From Catenulispora pinisilvae (lineage in GTDB: Bacteria > Actinomycetota > Actinomycetes > Streptomycetales > Catenulisporaceae), in contig NZ_JAAFZA010000079.1 of the NCBI RefSeq assembly GCF_015356865.1, forward strand, positions 1 to 40,608: DNA of 40,608 bases, given 5' to 3'. Below are positions 7,465 to 15,501 of this stretch, one piece after another (the stretch's first letter is position 1; each line of letters begins with the position of its first letter). The notes beneath the pieces are model-generated. The model was not told where the DNA came from and did no database searches. It saw only the letters and a program-made list of their open reading frames with translations. A program made the position numbers and the translations under genes.

Positions 7465-9330
7465 ATGGAACAAGGCAAGGATCGCAAGGCTCGACGAATC
7501 ACGAGTGCGTTCGTGGCCGCCGGGGTGACGCTCGGGGTGGCCGGGGGGTTGGCCGCGCTGACCACGACCAGCTCGAACGCCGCCACCGCCGCCGGGTGCA
7601 CCGCGGTGTACTCCACGACGTGGGACTCCGGGAGCGGGTTCGGGTCGCAGGTGGTCATCACCGATGACGGGCCGGCGTGGTCGAACTGGACGCTCAGCTA
7701 CTCCTACGCCGGGAACCAGACGTTGCAGAACGGCTGGAACGGGACCTGGGCGCAGTCCGGGCACACGGTCACCGTCACCAGCGCCGCCTACAACGGCGCG
7801 GTGGCCAGCGGCGGAACCGTGACGCCCGCGGGGAACTTCACGTACTCCGGGACGAACGCGGCGCCGACGTCGTTCGCGGTCAACGGGATCGCGTGCAGCG
7901 GGACGGTGCCGCCGACGACTCCTTCGACGACTCCTTCCACGACCCCCTCGACCACTCCGACCACGCCCCCGACCACGCCCCCGACGACGCCGTCGACGAC
8001 GCCGAGCACTTCGCCGTCGTCCCCGGGCGGCGGAACCGGCCACGTGGCCAATCCGTTCCTCGGCGCCACGTCGTATCTGAGCCCTGACTACACCGGCGAA
8101 GTCAACGCGCAGGTGGCCGCCGACCAGTCGTCGAACCCGACGCTGGCCGCCTCCGAGGCGAAGATGGCCGCCTTCCCGACCGCGGTCTGGATGGACCACA
8201 TCGGGGCGATCACCGGCGCCGGCGACAGCGTGCACCACGGTCTGCAATGGCACCTGGACCAGGCGTTGACCCAGCAGCAGGCCGGGACGCCGATCACGCT
8301 CGAAGTCGTCATCTACGACCTGCCGGGCCGGGACTGCGCCGCGATCGCCTCCAACGGCGAGATCCCCGCGACCGCGGCCGGACTGACCGAGTACGAGTCG
8401 CAGTACATCGATCCGATCTCCACGATCTTGGCGAACCCGAAGTACTCCAGCATCCGGATCGTCGCGATCGTCGAACCGGACTCGCTGCCGAACGCGGTCA
8501 CCAACCAGAGCAAGCCCGCGTGCGCGACGGCGACGCCGTTCTACGAGTCCGGGGTCGAATACGCGCTGAACAAGCTGCACGCGATCCCGAACGTCTACAA
8601 CTACGTGGACATCGCGCATTCGGCGTGGCTCGGCTGGTCCTCCAACATGGGCCCGGCGGCCCAGGAGTACGCCAAGGTGGCCCGGGCGACGACCGCCGGC
8701 TTCAGCAGCGTCGACGGCTTCATCTCGAACACCGCGAACTACACACCGACCACTGAGCCGTTCCTGCCGAACTCCACGCTGCAGGTCGGCGGCAACCCGC
8801 TGGATTCGGCGAAGTTCTACCAGTACAACCCGTACTTCGACGAGTACGACTACGACCAGGCGATGTACACCCAACTCGTCGGACAGGGCTTCTCGTCGAA
8901 CATCGGGATGCTCATCGACACCTCGCGCAATGGCTGGGGCGGCCCGAACAGGCCGACCTCGCTGAACTCCGCGCCGACGACCGTCGACACCTACGTCGCC
9001 GCCAACAAGGTGGACCAGCGGCCGTTCCGCGGGGACTGGTGCAACCAGAGCGGCGCCGGAATCGGGGCGCGGCCCACGGTCCAGCCCTATGGTGCCTCGA
9101 ACCACATCATCGCCTTCGTGTGGATCAAGCCGCCGGGGGAATCGGACGGTGACTACGTGACCGCGACGCATTCCCACGGCGATCCGCACTGCGACCCGAA
9201 CGGGACGAACACCGACGGCAACGGCGGGACGTACTCGACCGGATCGTTGGCCGGGGGCGACGTGCCGGCCGGTCAGTGGTTCGCCGCCGAGTTCCAGCAG
9301 GAGGTGACCAACGCCTACCCGGTGCTGTGA
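7465..9330 (+). CDS. Secreted CBM2-GH6 cellobiohydrolase
   Basis: A 621-residue modular exoglucanase. A basic, hydrophobic signal peptide (about 1-43) precedes a CBM2 cellulose-binding module (about 44-147), a Thr/Pro linker (about 150-190) and a GH6 domain beginning NPFLGATSYLSP. GH6 catalytic motifs are clear: Asp290 in VIYDLPGRDCAA and proton donor Asp339 in IVEPDSLPN. Later conserved Trp/Gly segments (DTSRNGWGG, FVWIKPPGESDG) and the long C-terminal loops resemble cellobiohydrolases more than endoglucanases. It releases cellobiose from cellulose ends outside the cell, matching the GH5 enzyme across the regulator. ATG 7465 has GGGAGAGG directly upstream; the earlier in-frame ATG lacks a signal-like start. 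Confidence 0.94.
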   Translation: MEQGKDRKARRITSAFVAAGVTLGVAGGLAALTTTSSNAATAAGCTAVYSTTWDSGSGFGSQVVITDDGPAWSNWTLSYSYAGNQTLQNGWNGTWAQSGHTVTVTSAAYNGAVASGGTVTPAGNFTYSGTNAAPTSFAVNGIACSGTVPPTTPSTTPSTTPSTTPTTPPTTPPTTPSTTPSTSPSSPGGGTGHVANPFLGATSYLSPDYTGEVNAQVAADQSSNPTLAASEAKMAAFPTAVWMDHIGAITGAGDSVHHGLQWHLDQALTQQQAGTPITLEVVIYDLPGRDCAAIASNGEIPATAAGLTEYESQYIDPISTILANPKYSSIRIVAIVEPDSLPNAVTNQSKPACATATPFYESGVEYALNKLHAIPNVYNYVDIAHSAWLGWSSNMGPAAQEYAKVARATTAGFSSVDGFISNTANYTPTTEPFLPNSTLQVGGNPLDSAKFYQYNPYFDEYDYDQAMYTQLVGQGFSSNIGMLIDTSRNGWGGPNRPTSLNSAPTTVDTYVAANKVDQRPFRGDWCNQSGAGIGARPTVQPYGASNHIIAFVWIKPPGESDGDYVTATHSHGDPHCDPNGTNTDGNGGTYSTGSLAGGDVPAGQWFAAEFQQEVTNAYPVL

Positions 9331-9360
9331 GCGCTGAGATATCTGTGTGCTGAGTCTCTA

Positions 9361-9403
9361 GACCGGCCGGGTCCGACGCGATGCGCGTCGGACTCGGCCG
9401 GTC
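9361..9403. terminator. Bidirectional terminator between GH6 and TetR genes
   Basis: A long inverted repeat (GACCGGCCG..GTCCGACGCG paired with CGCGTCGGAC..CGGCCGGTC) forms about 19 bp of stem with a tiny loop and one internal bulge. It lies between two convergent genes, 30 bp after the GH6 stop. Confidence 0.85.
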
Positions 9404-9410
9404 TGTTGTC

Positions 9411-10022
9411 TCAACTGCTGAGCGGCCCCGTCAGGTACCGCTGAAACGTCCCGGCCAGATCGGCGGCCACCTTGTCAGCAGGCTGAGAGGCCAGCGGCTC
9501 GATCCTCAGAATGTACCGGCCCATCGCCAGTCCCAGCAGCTGGGTGATCACCAGTATCGCGCGGTATTCGGGGTTGTCGCCGCCGGCGGCCTCGGCCAGC
9601 GGGATCACCATCGGCACCGCCATGCGCTCGCGGACCACCGCCGCGACCTCCGGTTCGGCCGTCGCCGCGCGGACCATGGCCACGATCCAGCGCTGGCTGT
9701 CCGGGTCCTCCAGCGTGCGCAGGACGAAGCGGGCCAGGCGTTCGCCGACGTGGTCGGGGCCTTCCGCCAGGACGAAGTCGATCGCGACCTGGGGGTCCAC
9801 CGGCGGCTGGACGACCGCCGCGAACAGGCCCGCCTTCGACTTGAAGTAGTGCGTCACCAGCATCGGGTCGACTCCGGCGGCCAGCGCCACCTGGCGGACC
9901 GAGGTGCGGTCGAAGCCGTGCTCGGCGAACAGTTCGCGGGCCGCCTGCTCGATGGCCTCCTTCGCCTGGCCGCCGTCGGTCCGCCGGCCGCGCTTGGTGC
10001 CGGCCGCACCCGTGTCCACCAT
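9411..10022 (-). CDS. TetR-family repressor of the adjacent MFS exporter
   Basis: A 203-residue TetR regulator. The N-terminal DNA-binding domain (about residues 20-66) reads AIEQAARELFAEHGFDRTSVRQVALAAGVDPMLVTHYFKSKAGLF, the standard TetR pattern, and a helical ligand domain with the TetR_C (AefR-like) look follows (RFVLRTLEDPDSQRWIVAMVRAA). GGAGG is 5 nt before the ATG. The gene is divergent from an MFS exporter; three phased ATTCT-N8-AGAAT repeats occupy the 108-bp gap. The natural model is autorepression and repression of the exporter, released by an exporter substrate. The ligand is unknown. Confidence 0.93.
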   Translation of the reverse strand: MVDTGAAGTKRGRRTDGGQAKEAIEQAARELFAEHGFDRTSVRQVALAAGVDPMLVTHYFKSKAGLFAAVVQPPVDPQVAIDFVLAEGPDHVGERLARFVLRTLEDPDSQRWIVAMVRAATAEPEVAAVVRERMAVPMVIPLAEAAGGDNPEYRAILVITQLLGLAMGRYILRIEPLASQPADKVAADLAGTFQRYLTGPLSS

Positions 10023-10035
10023 GGCGTCCTCCGAA

Positions 10036-10085
10036 ATTCTTGACGTGCAGAATTCTATGGGTGCAGAATTCTATACGTACAGAAT
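10036..10085. promoter_or_regulatory. Three phased operators ATTCT-N8-AGAAT between TetR and MFS genes
   Basis: Inverted repeats ATTCT-N8-AGAAT occur at 10036-10053, 10052-10069 and 10068-10085, sharing two bases at each junction and repeating every 16 bp. The last one (attctatacgtacagaat) is the most symmetrical, 16 of 18 bases. As direct repeats, gtgcagaattctat occurs at 10045-10058 and 10061-10074 with a partial third copy at 10077. TAGAAT-type -10 elements for the minus strand overlap the array. It is the obvious operator of the TetR protein. Confidence 0.7.
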
Positions 10086-10130
10086 ACCCGTCCGGGCTCC
10101 ACTCCACCCGCTCCACCTTGTGAGGACGCC

Positions 10131-11681
10131 ATGACCCCCGAGCTCAGCAAGGGACGCCGCCGCCTGGTGCTGGCCGTCGTCGCGCTCGCCCTGATGATGG
10201 TCGTGTCCGCGGTCAGCGGACTGAACGTCGCCCTGCCCGACCTGTCCGCCGCCACCGGCGCCTCGCAGACCCAGGTGATCTGGATCGTCGACGCCTACAC
10301 CCTGGTCTTCGTGGGCTTCCTGCTCCCGGCCGGCGCGCTCGGCGACCGCTACGGCCGCAAGGGCACGCTGCTGGTAGGCCTGTCCGTGTTCGGCGCCGCC
10401 GCCGCGGCCGCGCTGTTCGTCTCCTCGCCCGGCACGCTGATCGCCCTGCGCGGCGCGATGGGCCTGGGCGCCGCGGCGGTCATGCCGACCACGCTGTCGA
10501 TCATCACCACCTCCTTCCCGCCCGCCGAGCGCGGCCGCGCGGTCGGGGTGTGGGTCGGCGTGGCCGGCGGCGGCGCGGTGCTGGGACTGCTGGCCTCCGG
10601 CGCGCTGCTGGAGTTCTTCGCCTGGAACTCCTTCTTCGGCCTCAACGTGGTCCTGGCCGCCGTCGCCCTGATCGGCACGCTGCTGTTCATCCCCACCTCG
10701 CGGGACGCCTGCGCCCCACGCCTGGACCCGCTCGGCGCGCTGCTGTCGCTGCTGGCGGCGGTGGGCATCGTGTTCGGCATCATCGAGGGCCCGGACCGCG
10801 GCTGGGGCGACACGCTGACCATCGCAGGGTTCGTCATCGGCGGGCTCGCACTGGCCGCCTTCATCGGCTGGGAACTGCGCCGGACCGATCCGCTGCTGGA
10901 CGTCCGCCTGTTCCGCCTCAAGGGCTTCAGCGCCGGCTCCGGCGTGATCATGGTCCAGTTCTTCGGCAGCTTCGGCCTGTTCTTCATCATCCTGCAGTAC
11001 CTGCAATACGTCGCGGACCTGTCCCCGTTCCGCGCCGCGATCTGCCTGATCCCGCTGCCGATGTTCGTGGTCCCGACCGCCCGCAACGCCCCGAAGGTCG
11101 CTGCCCGCCTCGGCACCAACCGCGTCCTGCCCCTCGGCCTGATCCTGAGCGCCTCGGGCCTGGCCGTGATGACCACCCTGGGCGCGCACTTCGTCTACTG
11201 GCACCTCGCCGTCGGCCTGGCCCTGTTCGGCGCGGGCATGGGCCTGGCCGGCACGCCGTCCACGACCGCGATCGTCTCCTGCCTCCCGGCCGTCAAGCAG
11301 GGCGTCGGCTCGGCGATGAACGACCTGTCGCGCGAGCTCGGCAGCGCGCTGGGCATCGCGGTGCTCGGCAGCACCCTGAGTTCCGCCTACCGGTCGCACG
11401 TCACGGGCGCCACCACCGGCCTGCCGGAGCGCGCGGCGACGGGCGCGCAGTCGTCGATCGCCTTCGTGAAGAACGCCTCAGGCCACCTCGCGCAGTACGG
11501 CCCCAAGGGCCAACACCTCCTGGACGCGGCGCAGCGATCGTTCGTCGACGCGGCGCACACTGCCTTCCTCACGGCGATCGTCGTACTGCTCGCCGGCGCG
11601 GTCTTCGCCGCGATCCGGGCCCCGCGTAAGGGGGACGCGGAGGTTGCGCCGCATGAAGAGTTCGCGGTGACGGGGGTCTAA
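10131..11681 (+). CDS. MFS drug/proton antiporter, DHA2 (EmrB/QacA-type, 14 TM)
   Basis: A 516-residue very hydrophobic protein of the length and pattern of 14-helix DHA2 exporters. The first helix contains MMVVSAVSGLNVALPDLSAATGAS; the loop 2-3 signature GALGDRYGRKG and helix-4 segment LRGAMGLGAAAVMPTTLSII are typical. A mid-protein charged loop (TSRDACAPRLDPLG) separates the two halves. It exports small hydrophobic compounds across the membrane by proton antiport; the substrate cannot be told. GAGGA precedes the ATG by 5 nt. It is divergent from, and probably controlled by, the TetR gene. Its stop codon overlaps the stop of the HIT remnant on the other strand. Confidence 0.94.
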   Translation: MTPELSKGRRRLVLAVVALALMMVVSAVSGLNVALPDLSAATGASQTQVIWIVDAYTLVFVGFLLPAGALGDRYGRKGTLLVGLSVFGAAAAAALFVSSPGTLIALRGAMGLGAAAVMPTTLSIITTSFPPAERGRAVGVWVGVAGGGAVLGLLASGALLEFFAWNSFFGLNVVLAAVALIGTLLFIPTSRDACAPRLDPLGALLSLLAAVGIVFGIIEGPDRGWGDTLTIAGFVIGGLALAAFIGWELRRTDPLLDVRLFRLKGFSAGSGVIMVQFFGSFGLFFIILQYLQYVADLSPFRAAICLIPLPMFVVPTARNAPKVAARLGTNRVLPLGLILSASGLAVMTTLGAHFVYWHLAVGLALFGAGMGLAGTPSTTAIVSCLPAVKQGVGSAMNDLSRELGSALGIAVLGSTLSSAYRSHVTGATTGLPERAATGAQSSIAFVKNASGHLAQYGPKGQHLLDAAQRSFVDAAHTAFLTAIVVLLAGAVFAAIRAPRKGDAEVAPHEEFAVTGV

Positions 11682-11800
11682 CGGAGATGGTCGAGCTGAG
11701 TGCCCATCACTGCGAAACTCGCCGCCAGCCGCCGCAGCACTGTGGGGTTCTCGCCGCGCAATGCGCTGCCGATGCGGTCCTCGCGCCACTGGTTGTCCAT
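11678..11800 (-). pseudogene. Remnant of a HIT-family (Ap4A-hydrolase-like) gene
   Basis: A 40-codon minus-strand frame begins MDNQWREDRIGSALRGENPT and continues VLRRLAASFAVMG. This is the conserved N-terminus of an actinobacterial HIT-domain hydrolase of about 180 residues, which normally goes on to the domain core with its HxHxH site. Here similarity stops after about 33 residues; seven unrelated codons follow and a TAG overlaps the MFS stop codon. No HIT core is present downstream in any frame; the MFS gene occupies that place. It looks like a truncated relic left where the MFS/TetR pair joined this locus. No good ribosome-binding site precedes it. The family assignment rests on memory of the N-terminal pattern. 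Confidence 0.6.
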
Positions 11801-11812
11801 GGCATGAAGGTA

Positions 11813-11843
11813 TCGGGCCCCGCGAAGGTGCCACGAGGCCCGA
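11813..11843 (-). terminator. Hairpin downstream of the small secreted-protein gene
   Basis: A 7-bp stem (tcgggcc 11813-11819, ggcccga 11837-11843) with a 17-nt loop lies 40 bp past the stop of the minus-strand gene at 11884. It is a plausible but weak terminator. Confidence 0.35.
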
Positions 11844-11883
11844 CCTCATCTAGGAACCGGATCCGAAGTGAATCAGAGCTCGA

Positions 11884-12351
11884 TCAGAACTGGAACGGAC
11901 CCGGGCTCTGTGCCGAGGTGGCCGTGCAGGTCGCCGTGATGCCGAAGACCACGACGGTCATCGACTGCCCGCTCAGGCTGTCGCCGGAGGCGACCGTGCC
12001 GGTGAGCGGACCGGTGGAGATGGGTTGGCCGGCGGTGATGGCGGGGTTGGAGCTGCCGGTGAAGGACGTGGTCCCGCCGCTGGCGTTGCTCATCACGAGC
12101 GTGGAGTTGACCGAGTTCGCCCCGACGTTGATCGGGCTGGTGATCGCCGCGGTGGACACGGTGATGGTGGCCGAGGTGCCGTCCTGGGTCGCGGCCAGGG
12201 TGGCCGAGCCGGAACCGAAGGACCCGCAGTCGAACGAGAGGGTGGCGCTGTCGGGGGAGACCGCGCTGGCAGCCGGGGCCAGGACGAGGGCCCCGGTGAC
12301 GGCCATGCCGGCGACGAGGGCGGTGCCTAGGCCGAGTTTGCCTTTGTGCAT
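11884..12351 (-). CDS. Small secreted protein of unknown function
   Basis: A 155-residue protein with a clear Sec signal peptide: basic MHKGK, a hydrophobic core LGTALVAGMAVTGALVLA, and an AxA site (ASA) at about residue 30. The mature part (about 125 residues) is rich in Ser, Thr, Ala and Gly and predicted beta-strand, with one Cys near each end (FDCGSFG and ATCTAT) that could form a disulfide closing a beta-sandwich. No known enzyme motif or cell-wall anchor is seen. AAGGGA stands 7 nt before the ATG. Small secreted orphans of this kind are common in Streptomyces relatives; the role is unknown. A gap of 394 bp upstream holds its likely promoter. Confidence 0.85.
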   Translation of the reverse strand: MHKGKLGLGTALVAGMAVTGALVLAPAASAVSPDSATLSFDCGSFGSGSATLAATQDGTSATITVSTAAITSPINVGANSVNSTLVMSNASGGTTSFTGSSNPAITAGQPISTGPLTGTVASGDSLSGQSMTVVVFGITATCTATSAQSPGPFQF

Positions 12352-12745
12352 GGTTGTTCCCTTCCGGGTGGCGTGGAATGGGTGGTTCAGGCACGTCGCT
12401 GACCGCCGCGCGCTGGACTCATCGCGCATCGGGGAGCCGCCGACGCGCGTGTGGGCTCGACTCCAGTCCGGCGCCCAGGGCACGGAATCTAACGGATCTG
12501 ACGGATAGTCAGCGATCGGAACCGTTGTCCATTGATGCACCGGCAGCTTGAGATGACAAGGGATGAATTCATGATTCTTGGGGTGAGGTGGGCGAAAGAG
12601 ATCAACAGGGTGGCATTTAGTGGTGATGATGGGTTTGGAGGGTCTGGGGGTACTTGGCGGGATGCAGCGGTTTTGTGTGCGGGAGTGAGCGGTCGGCGCC
12701 CGGCACCGCCCGGCGCCGCTCGGCACTGCCGGCACCGCCCGGCGC
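12352..12745. other. 394-bp gene-free stretch
   Basis: No supported gene. It contains the candidate promoter above, an AT-richer segment (12530-12630), and next to the DUF1266 stop a GC-rich block in which ggcaccgcccggcgcc occurs twice (12702-12717 and 12731-12746, period 29). That block can fold through its ggcgcc/ggcgcc arms and may terminate the minus-strand gene that ends at 12746. Confidence 0.5.
12502..12531 (-). promoter_or_regulatory. Possible promoter of the small secreted-protein gene
   Basis: On the minus strand TGGACA (12531-12526) and TATCCG (12507-12502) are 18 bp apart, about 150 bp before the start codon. The surrounding 12530-12630 stretch is noticeably richer in A/T than the rest of the window. 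Confidence 0.3.
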
Positions 12746-13921
12746 CTACCGCAGCGAAAACCGCACCCAAGGACTCGCGGGATCCCGCATCAGCACCCTG
12801 TGTCGCGTCAACGACTGCGCGTACAGCGTCTCGGCCTGTCCGGTCCGCCCCATCTGGATGACCCGCCCGATGATGTAGGCGGCGGACAACTGCCGCCAGT
12901 CCTCATAGGTCCGCGCACACAGCCGCCCCGCGTGCTGCACGATCTGCTCGCCGGCGGTGCGGTCCCAGTACCCGCACGCGTAGCCCTCGCGCGCCATGTT
13001 GACGCAGCGGGCCCAGTGGAACACGGCCTGGGTCTGCACGATCCCGTCCGGCGCCAGCACCTCGTCCCGGCGCATCCACGATTCCAGGCGCAGGATCCAC
13101 TCCGCGATGTCGACCATGTCCCGGCGCGTGTCCGGCATGGCGGCGTATCGGTCGCACCACGCGCCGACCGCCTCGGTCAGCGCTGCGATATCAGCGTCCA
13201 GATCTCCGCTGGGGCGGACGGCCGCCCCGCTCTCCATGCGGATGCTGAACACGCTGTCCGCCGGCCAGGGAAACCGCTCGCGGTCGAGCAGCTTGTCGAT
13301 CTTGTTCTGCCACTCGACCGGCCCGGAGATGAACCACAACTGCTTGTTGCGCCGGACGGTGTCCGGGTAGTCGACGTAGGGACGCTCCATGGTGTTCCAC
13401 GGCCGCCCGTTCGTCACCGACAGGTGCGCGTTGCACGCCAGCCCGCAGGCCAACTCGCCGTCCTGCGGCTCGTTGGTCAGGACCCTGATCGAACCCTCCA
13501 GATCATGCAGATACAGCACGCGCCGCGGGTTCTGCTTCATCCAGGCCGCCGCCTCCCCGGCGTTCACGACCCGCTCCAGCGGCGTCCCGCCGTCGATCAG
13601 CAGCTGGATCGAGTCCCGCCGGGCGGCCACCTTCTGCACCCACTGCGGGAACATCAACTTGTCCCAGTACGAGTCCTCGGGCGGCTGCTCCGGCAGGACG
13701 CCACGGGTGTAGACCGGCACCATCTGCTTCCGCCCGTGCCGGACCAGCGTGTAGTACGGGTCCTTGCGGAACCCGGTTTTGGCGCTCGCATCGATCGGGC
13801 GCGCCACGAAGACGTCGGTGCGTGCCAGGGCTGCTAGATACGCGTTCTTATCGTCGCGCTGCTGCGCGTTCCATAACTCCTGCTCCTCGATGGACGGAGC
13901 TGTCCAGACGATCGTCCCCAT
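12746..13921 (-). CDS. SseB-like/DUF1266 domain protein
   Basis: A 391-residue cytoplasmic protein with no signal peptide or membrane segment. The N-terminal part (about 1-135) resembles SseB N-terminal domains (NAYLAALARTDVFVARPID, then LLIDGGTPLERVVNAGEAAAWM). The C-terminal 150 residues match DUF1266: FHWARCVNMAREGYACGYWDRTAGEQIV followed by TYEDWRQLSAAYIIGRVIQMG. Both families are common in Streptomyces relatives and in enterobacterial secretion or immunity-like loci, but no biochemical role is established. It is 26 bp downstream of a small conserved gene, probably in one operon. The start lacks a strong Shine-Dalgarno, so it may depend on coupling from the upstream gene. Confidence 0.8.
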   Translation of the reverse strand: MGTIVWTAPSIEEQELWNAQQRDDKNAYLAALARTDVFVARPIDASAKTGFRKDPYYTLVRHGRKQMVPVYTRGVLPEQPPEDSYWDKLMFPQWVQKVAARRDSIQLLIDGGTPLERVVNAGEAAAWMKQNPRRVLYLHDLEGSIRVLTNEPQDGELACGLACNAHLSVTNGRPWNTMERPYVDYPDTVRRNKQLWFISGPVEWQNKIDKLLDRERFPWPADSVFSIRMESGAAVRPSGDLDADIAALTEAVGAWCDRYAAMPDTRRDMVDIAEWILRLESWMRRDEVLAPDGIVQTQAVFHWARCVNMAREGYACGYWDRTAGEQIVQHAGRLCARTYEDWRQLSAAYIIGRVIQMGRTGQAETLYAQSLTRHRVLMRDPASPWVRFSLR

Positions 13922-13947
13922 GAACAGCAGAGACTAGCGCTGCCCGA

Positions 13948-14175
13948 CTACAACTTCACCGGCTCTTCCCCGGCCTGCTTCACGACCCCGTCGCCCTCCC
14001 GCAGCGACTTCCACAGCTCCCGCCGCACCCGCACCCGCTTGGTCGTGCCGTCGGACAGCTGCACCTTGAGGAAGAAGTACATGTTCGCCCCGTCGACCAT
14101 CCCGCGCTTCTTGCCGATGACGACGCCCTGCCACGCCTCGTTCCGGCGGCTTTTGCGCATGAACATGCCCGTCAT
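13948..14175 (-). CDS. Small conserved protein (DUF7489-like), about 75 aa
   Basis: A short basic protein: WQGVVIGKKRGMVDG, then NMYFFLKVQLSDGTTKRVRVRRELWKSL, and REGDGVVKQAGEEPVKL. The pattern of alternating strands ending in a GDxVVK turn looks like a small SH3-like beta-barrel and resembles DUF7489-type proteins of actinobacteria. Its function is not known. There are in-frame ATGs at codons 1, 4 and 6 and no clear ribosome-binding site, so the exact start is uncertain and a leaderless transcript is possible. It lies just upstream of the DUF1266 gene on the same strand and is divergent from the aminotransferase gene. Confidence 0.7.
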   Translation of the reverse strand: MTGMFMRKSRRNEAWQGVVIGKKRGMVDGANMYFFLKVQLSDGTTKRVRVRRELWKSLREGDGVVKQAGEEPVKL

Positions 14176-14307
14176 AGTAGGCGCGTTCGCGGCGCCGGGC
14201 CCGGTTCGGCGACTCAGCAGCAGTCAGGGGCGCCCACAGACCCACGCATCGGATCGCGCCCGGCCTACCCCATTTGACCGCTCAGGTCGCTGACGCCTCT
14301 TCCGAGA

Positions 14308-14332
14308 GCTTTCATGGGAAAGCGGCTTTCAT
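14308..14332. promoter_or_regulatory. gctttcat repeats before the aminotransferase gene
   Basis: GCTTTCAT occurs at 14308-14315 and 14325-14332 (17 bp apart), and the first copy forms an inverted repeat GCTTTC-atgg-GAAAGC (14308-14323). It lies 20 bp before the start codon in the divergent gap. It could be an operator or leader hairpin. Confidence 0.35.
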
Positions 14333-14352
14333 CCGTACTTCGGAGGTGTGCA

Positions 14353-15477
14353 GTGACAGTACCCGCGGCTCGCATCGTGTTCGACGCCGACGACCGGGCG
14401 GCGGTCGTCGCGGCGGTGGCCGAGAGCCTGGCCACCGGCGCTCTGACGCTCGGCCCGCAGACCGAGCGGTTCGAGACCGCCTTCGCGGCGGCGCACCGCG
14501 CGCAGCACGCGATCGCGGTGGCGACCGGGACCGCGGCGCTGGAGATCGCGCTGAGGGTGGTCGGGGTGGCCAACCATGACGTGGTGCTGCCGTCGAACAC
14601 CTTCTACGCCACCGCCGCCGCCGTGGTGCACGCCGGCGGCCGGCCGGTGTTCGCCGACGTCGCGGCCGACACGTTCGCGCTCTCCGCGCAGACTATCGAG
14701 GCGGTGCTCACCCCCTCGACCAAGGCCGTGGTGCTGGTGCACATCGGCGGGCTGATCACACCGGAGGTGGACGCCATCCGCGCGCTGTGCGACCGGCGCG
14801 GCGTGGCGCTGGTCGAGGACGCGGCGCACGCCCACGGGTGCAGCCTGGACGGCCGGATGGCCGGCACCTTCGGGCTGGCCGGGGCCTTCTCCTTCTACCC
14901 GACCAAGGTCACCACCAGCGCCGAGGGCGGCATGATCCTCACCGCCGACACCCAGGTGCGCGACGAGGCCCGCATCTACCGGGACCAGGGCAAGGGCGCG
15001 TTCACCGCCAACCACCACGTCCGCGACGGCGCGTCGTGGCGGCTGTCGGAACTGAACGCCGCGGCCGGCGCGGTGCACGTCCAGCGCCTCGCCGAGTTCG
15101 TGAAGCACCGCCGCACCGTCGCCGCGCGCTACACCCGGGCGCTGGCCGGCCTCGACGCGCTCAGCACGCTGGCCGAGCCGCCCGGCGCCGTCAGCAACTA
15201 CTACAAGTACATCGTGCTGCTGCCCGAAGGCGCCGACCGCGCGCGCTTCAAGGCCGAGGTCGCCGACCGCTTCGCCGTGCGGCTCTCCGGCGAGGTCTAC
15301 GACCTGCCGCTGCACAAGCAGCCGGTGCTGACGAAGTACGCCAACGGCTCGCTGCCGGTCGCCGAGGACGTCTGCGCGCGGCACGTCTGCCTGCCGGTGC
15401 ACTCCGACATGCGCGACGAAGAAGTCGACCAGGTGCTCACCGCGGTCACCACGGTGTCCCGCGAGATGTTCGGCTGA
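14353..15477 (+). CDS. DegT/DnrJ/EryC1/StrS-family PLP aminotransferase
   Basis: A 374-residue sugar-type aminotransferase. Landmarks: ATGTAALEIALRVVGV (PLP phosphate region), LPSNTFYATAAAVVHAGGRPVFADV, LVEDAAHAHGC (Asp binding the pyridine N), and the Schiff-base Lys185 in FSFYPTKVTTSAEGG. The family converts keto-sugar nucleotides to amino sugars; some members act on other ketones. The GTG start at 14353 is chosen because GGAGG is 6 nt upstream, which removes 13 codons from the longest frame. It is first in a run with an epimerase and a glycosyltransferase, then a deacetylase and the hopanoid operon. The operon next door lacks a visible hpnO, so this enzyme is a candidate donor of a head-group amine. 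That is inference. Confidence 0.9.
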   Translation: MTVPAARIVFDADDRAAVVAAVAESLATGALTLGPQTERFETAFAAAHRAQHAIAVATGTAALEIALRVVGVANHDVVLPSNTFYATAAAVVHAGGRPVFADVAADTFALSAQTIEAVLTPSTKAVVLVHIGGLITPEVDAIRALCDRRGVALVEDAAHAHGCSLDGRMAGTFGLAGAFSFYPTKVTTSAEGGMILTADTQVRDEARIYRDQGKGAFTANHHVRDGASWRLSELNAAAGAVHVQRLAEFVKHRRTVAARYTRALAGLDALSTLAEPPGAVSNYYKYIVLLPEGADRARFKAEVADRFAVRLSGEVYDLPLHKQPVLTKYANGSLPVAEDVCARHVCLPVHSDMRDEEVDQVLTAVTTVSREMFG

Positions 15478-15501
15478 CCGGGCCGGGAAGGAGACACGCC
15501 C

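Noticed and set aside
6196-9189. A 997-codon open frame on the minus strand
   Set aside because: It lies antisense to the clear LacI and GH6 genes. It is Arg/Gly/Val rich in the way expected of a shadow frame in high-GC DNA, and no domain is recognisable.
4536-9330. Recent duplication of the CBM2 modules in the two cellulases
   Set aside because: Both proteins have an N-terminal CBM2 and Thr/Pro linker, but the modules differ throughout at protein level, so this is normal family shuffling and not a local duplication.
12532-12861. Plus-strand frame beginning MMHRQLEMTRDEFM
   Set aside because: The first 50 codons look slightly protein-like, but the frame has no ribosome-binding site, changes composition half way and runs over the 3' end of the DUF1266 gene.
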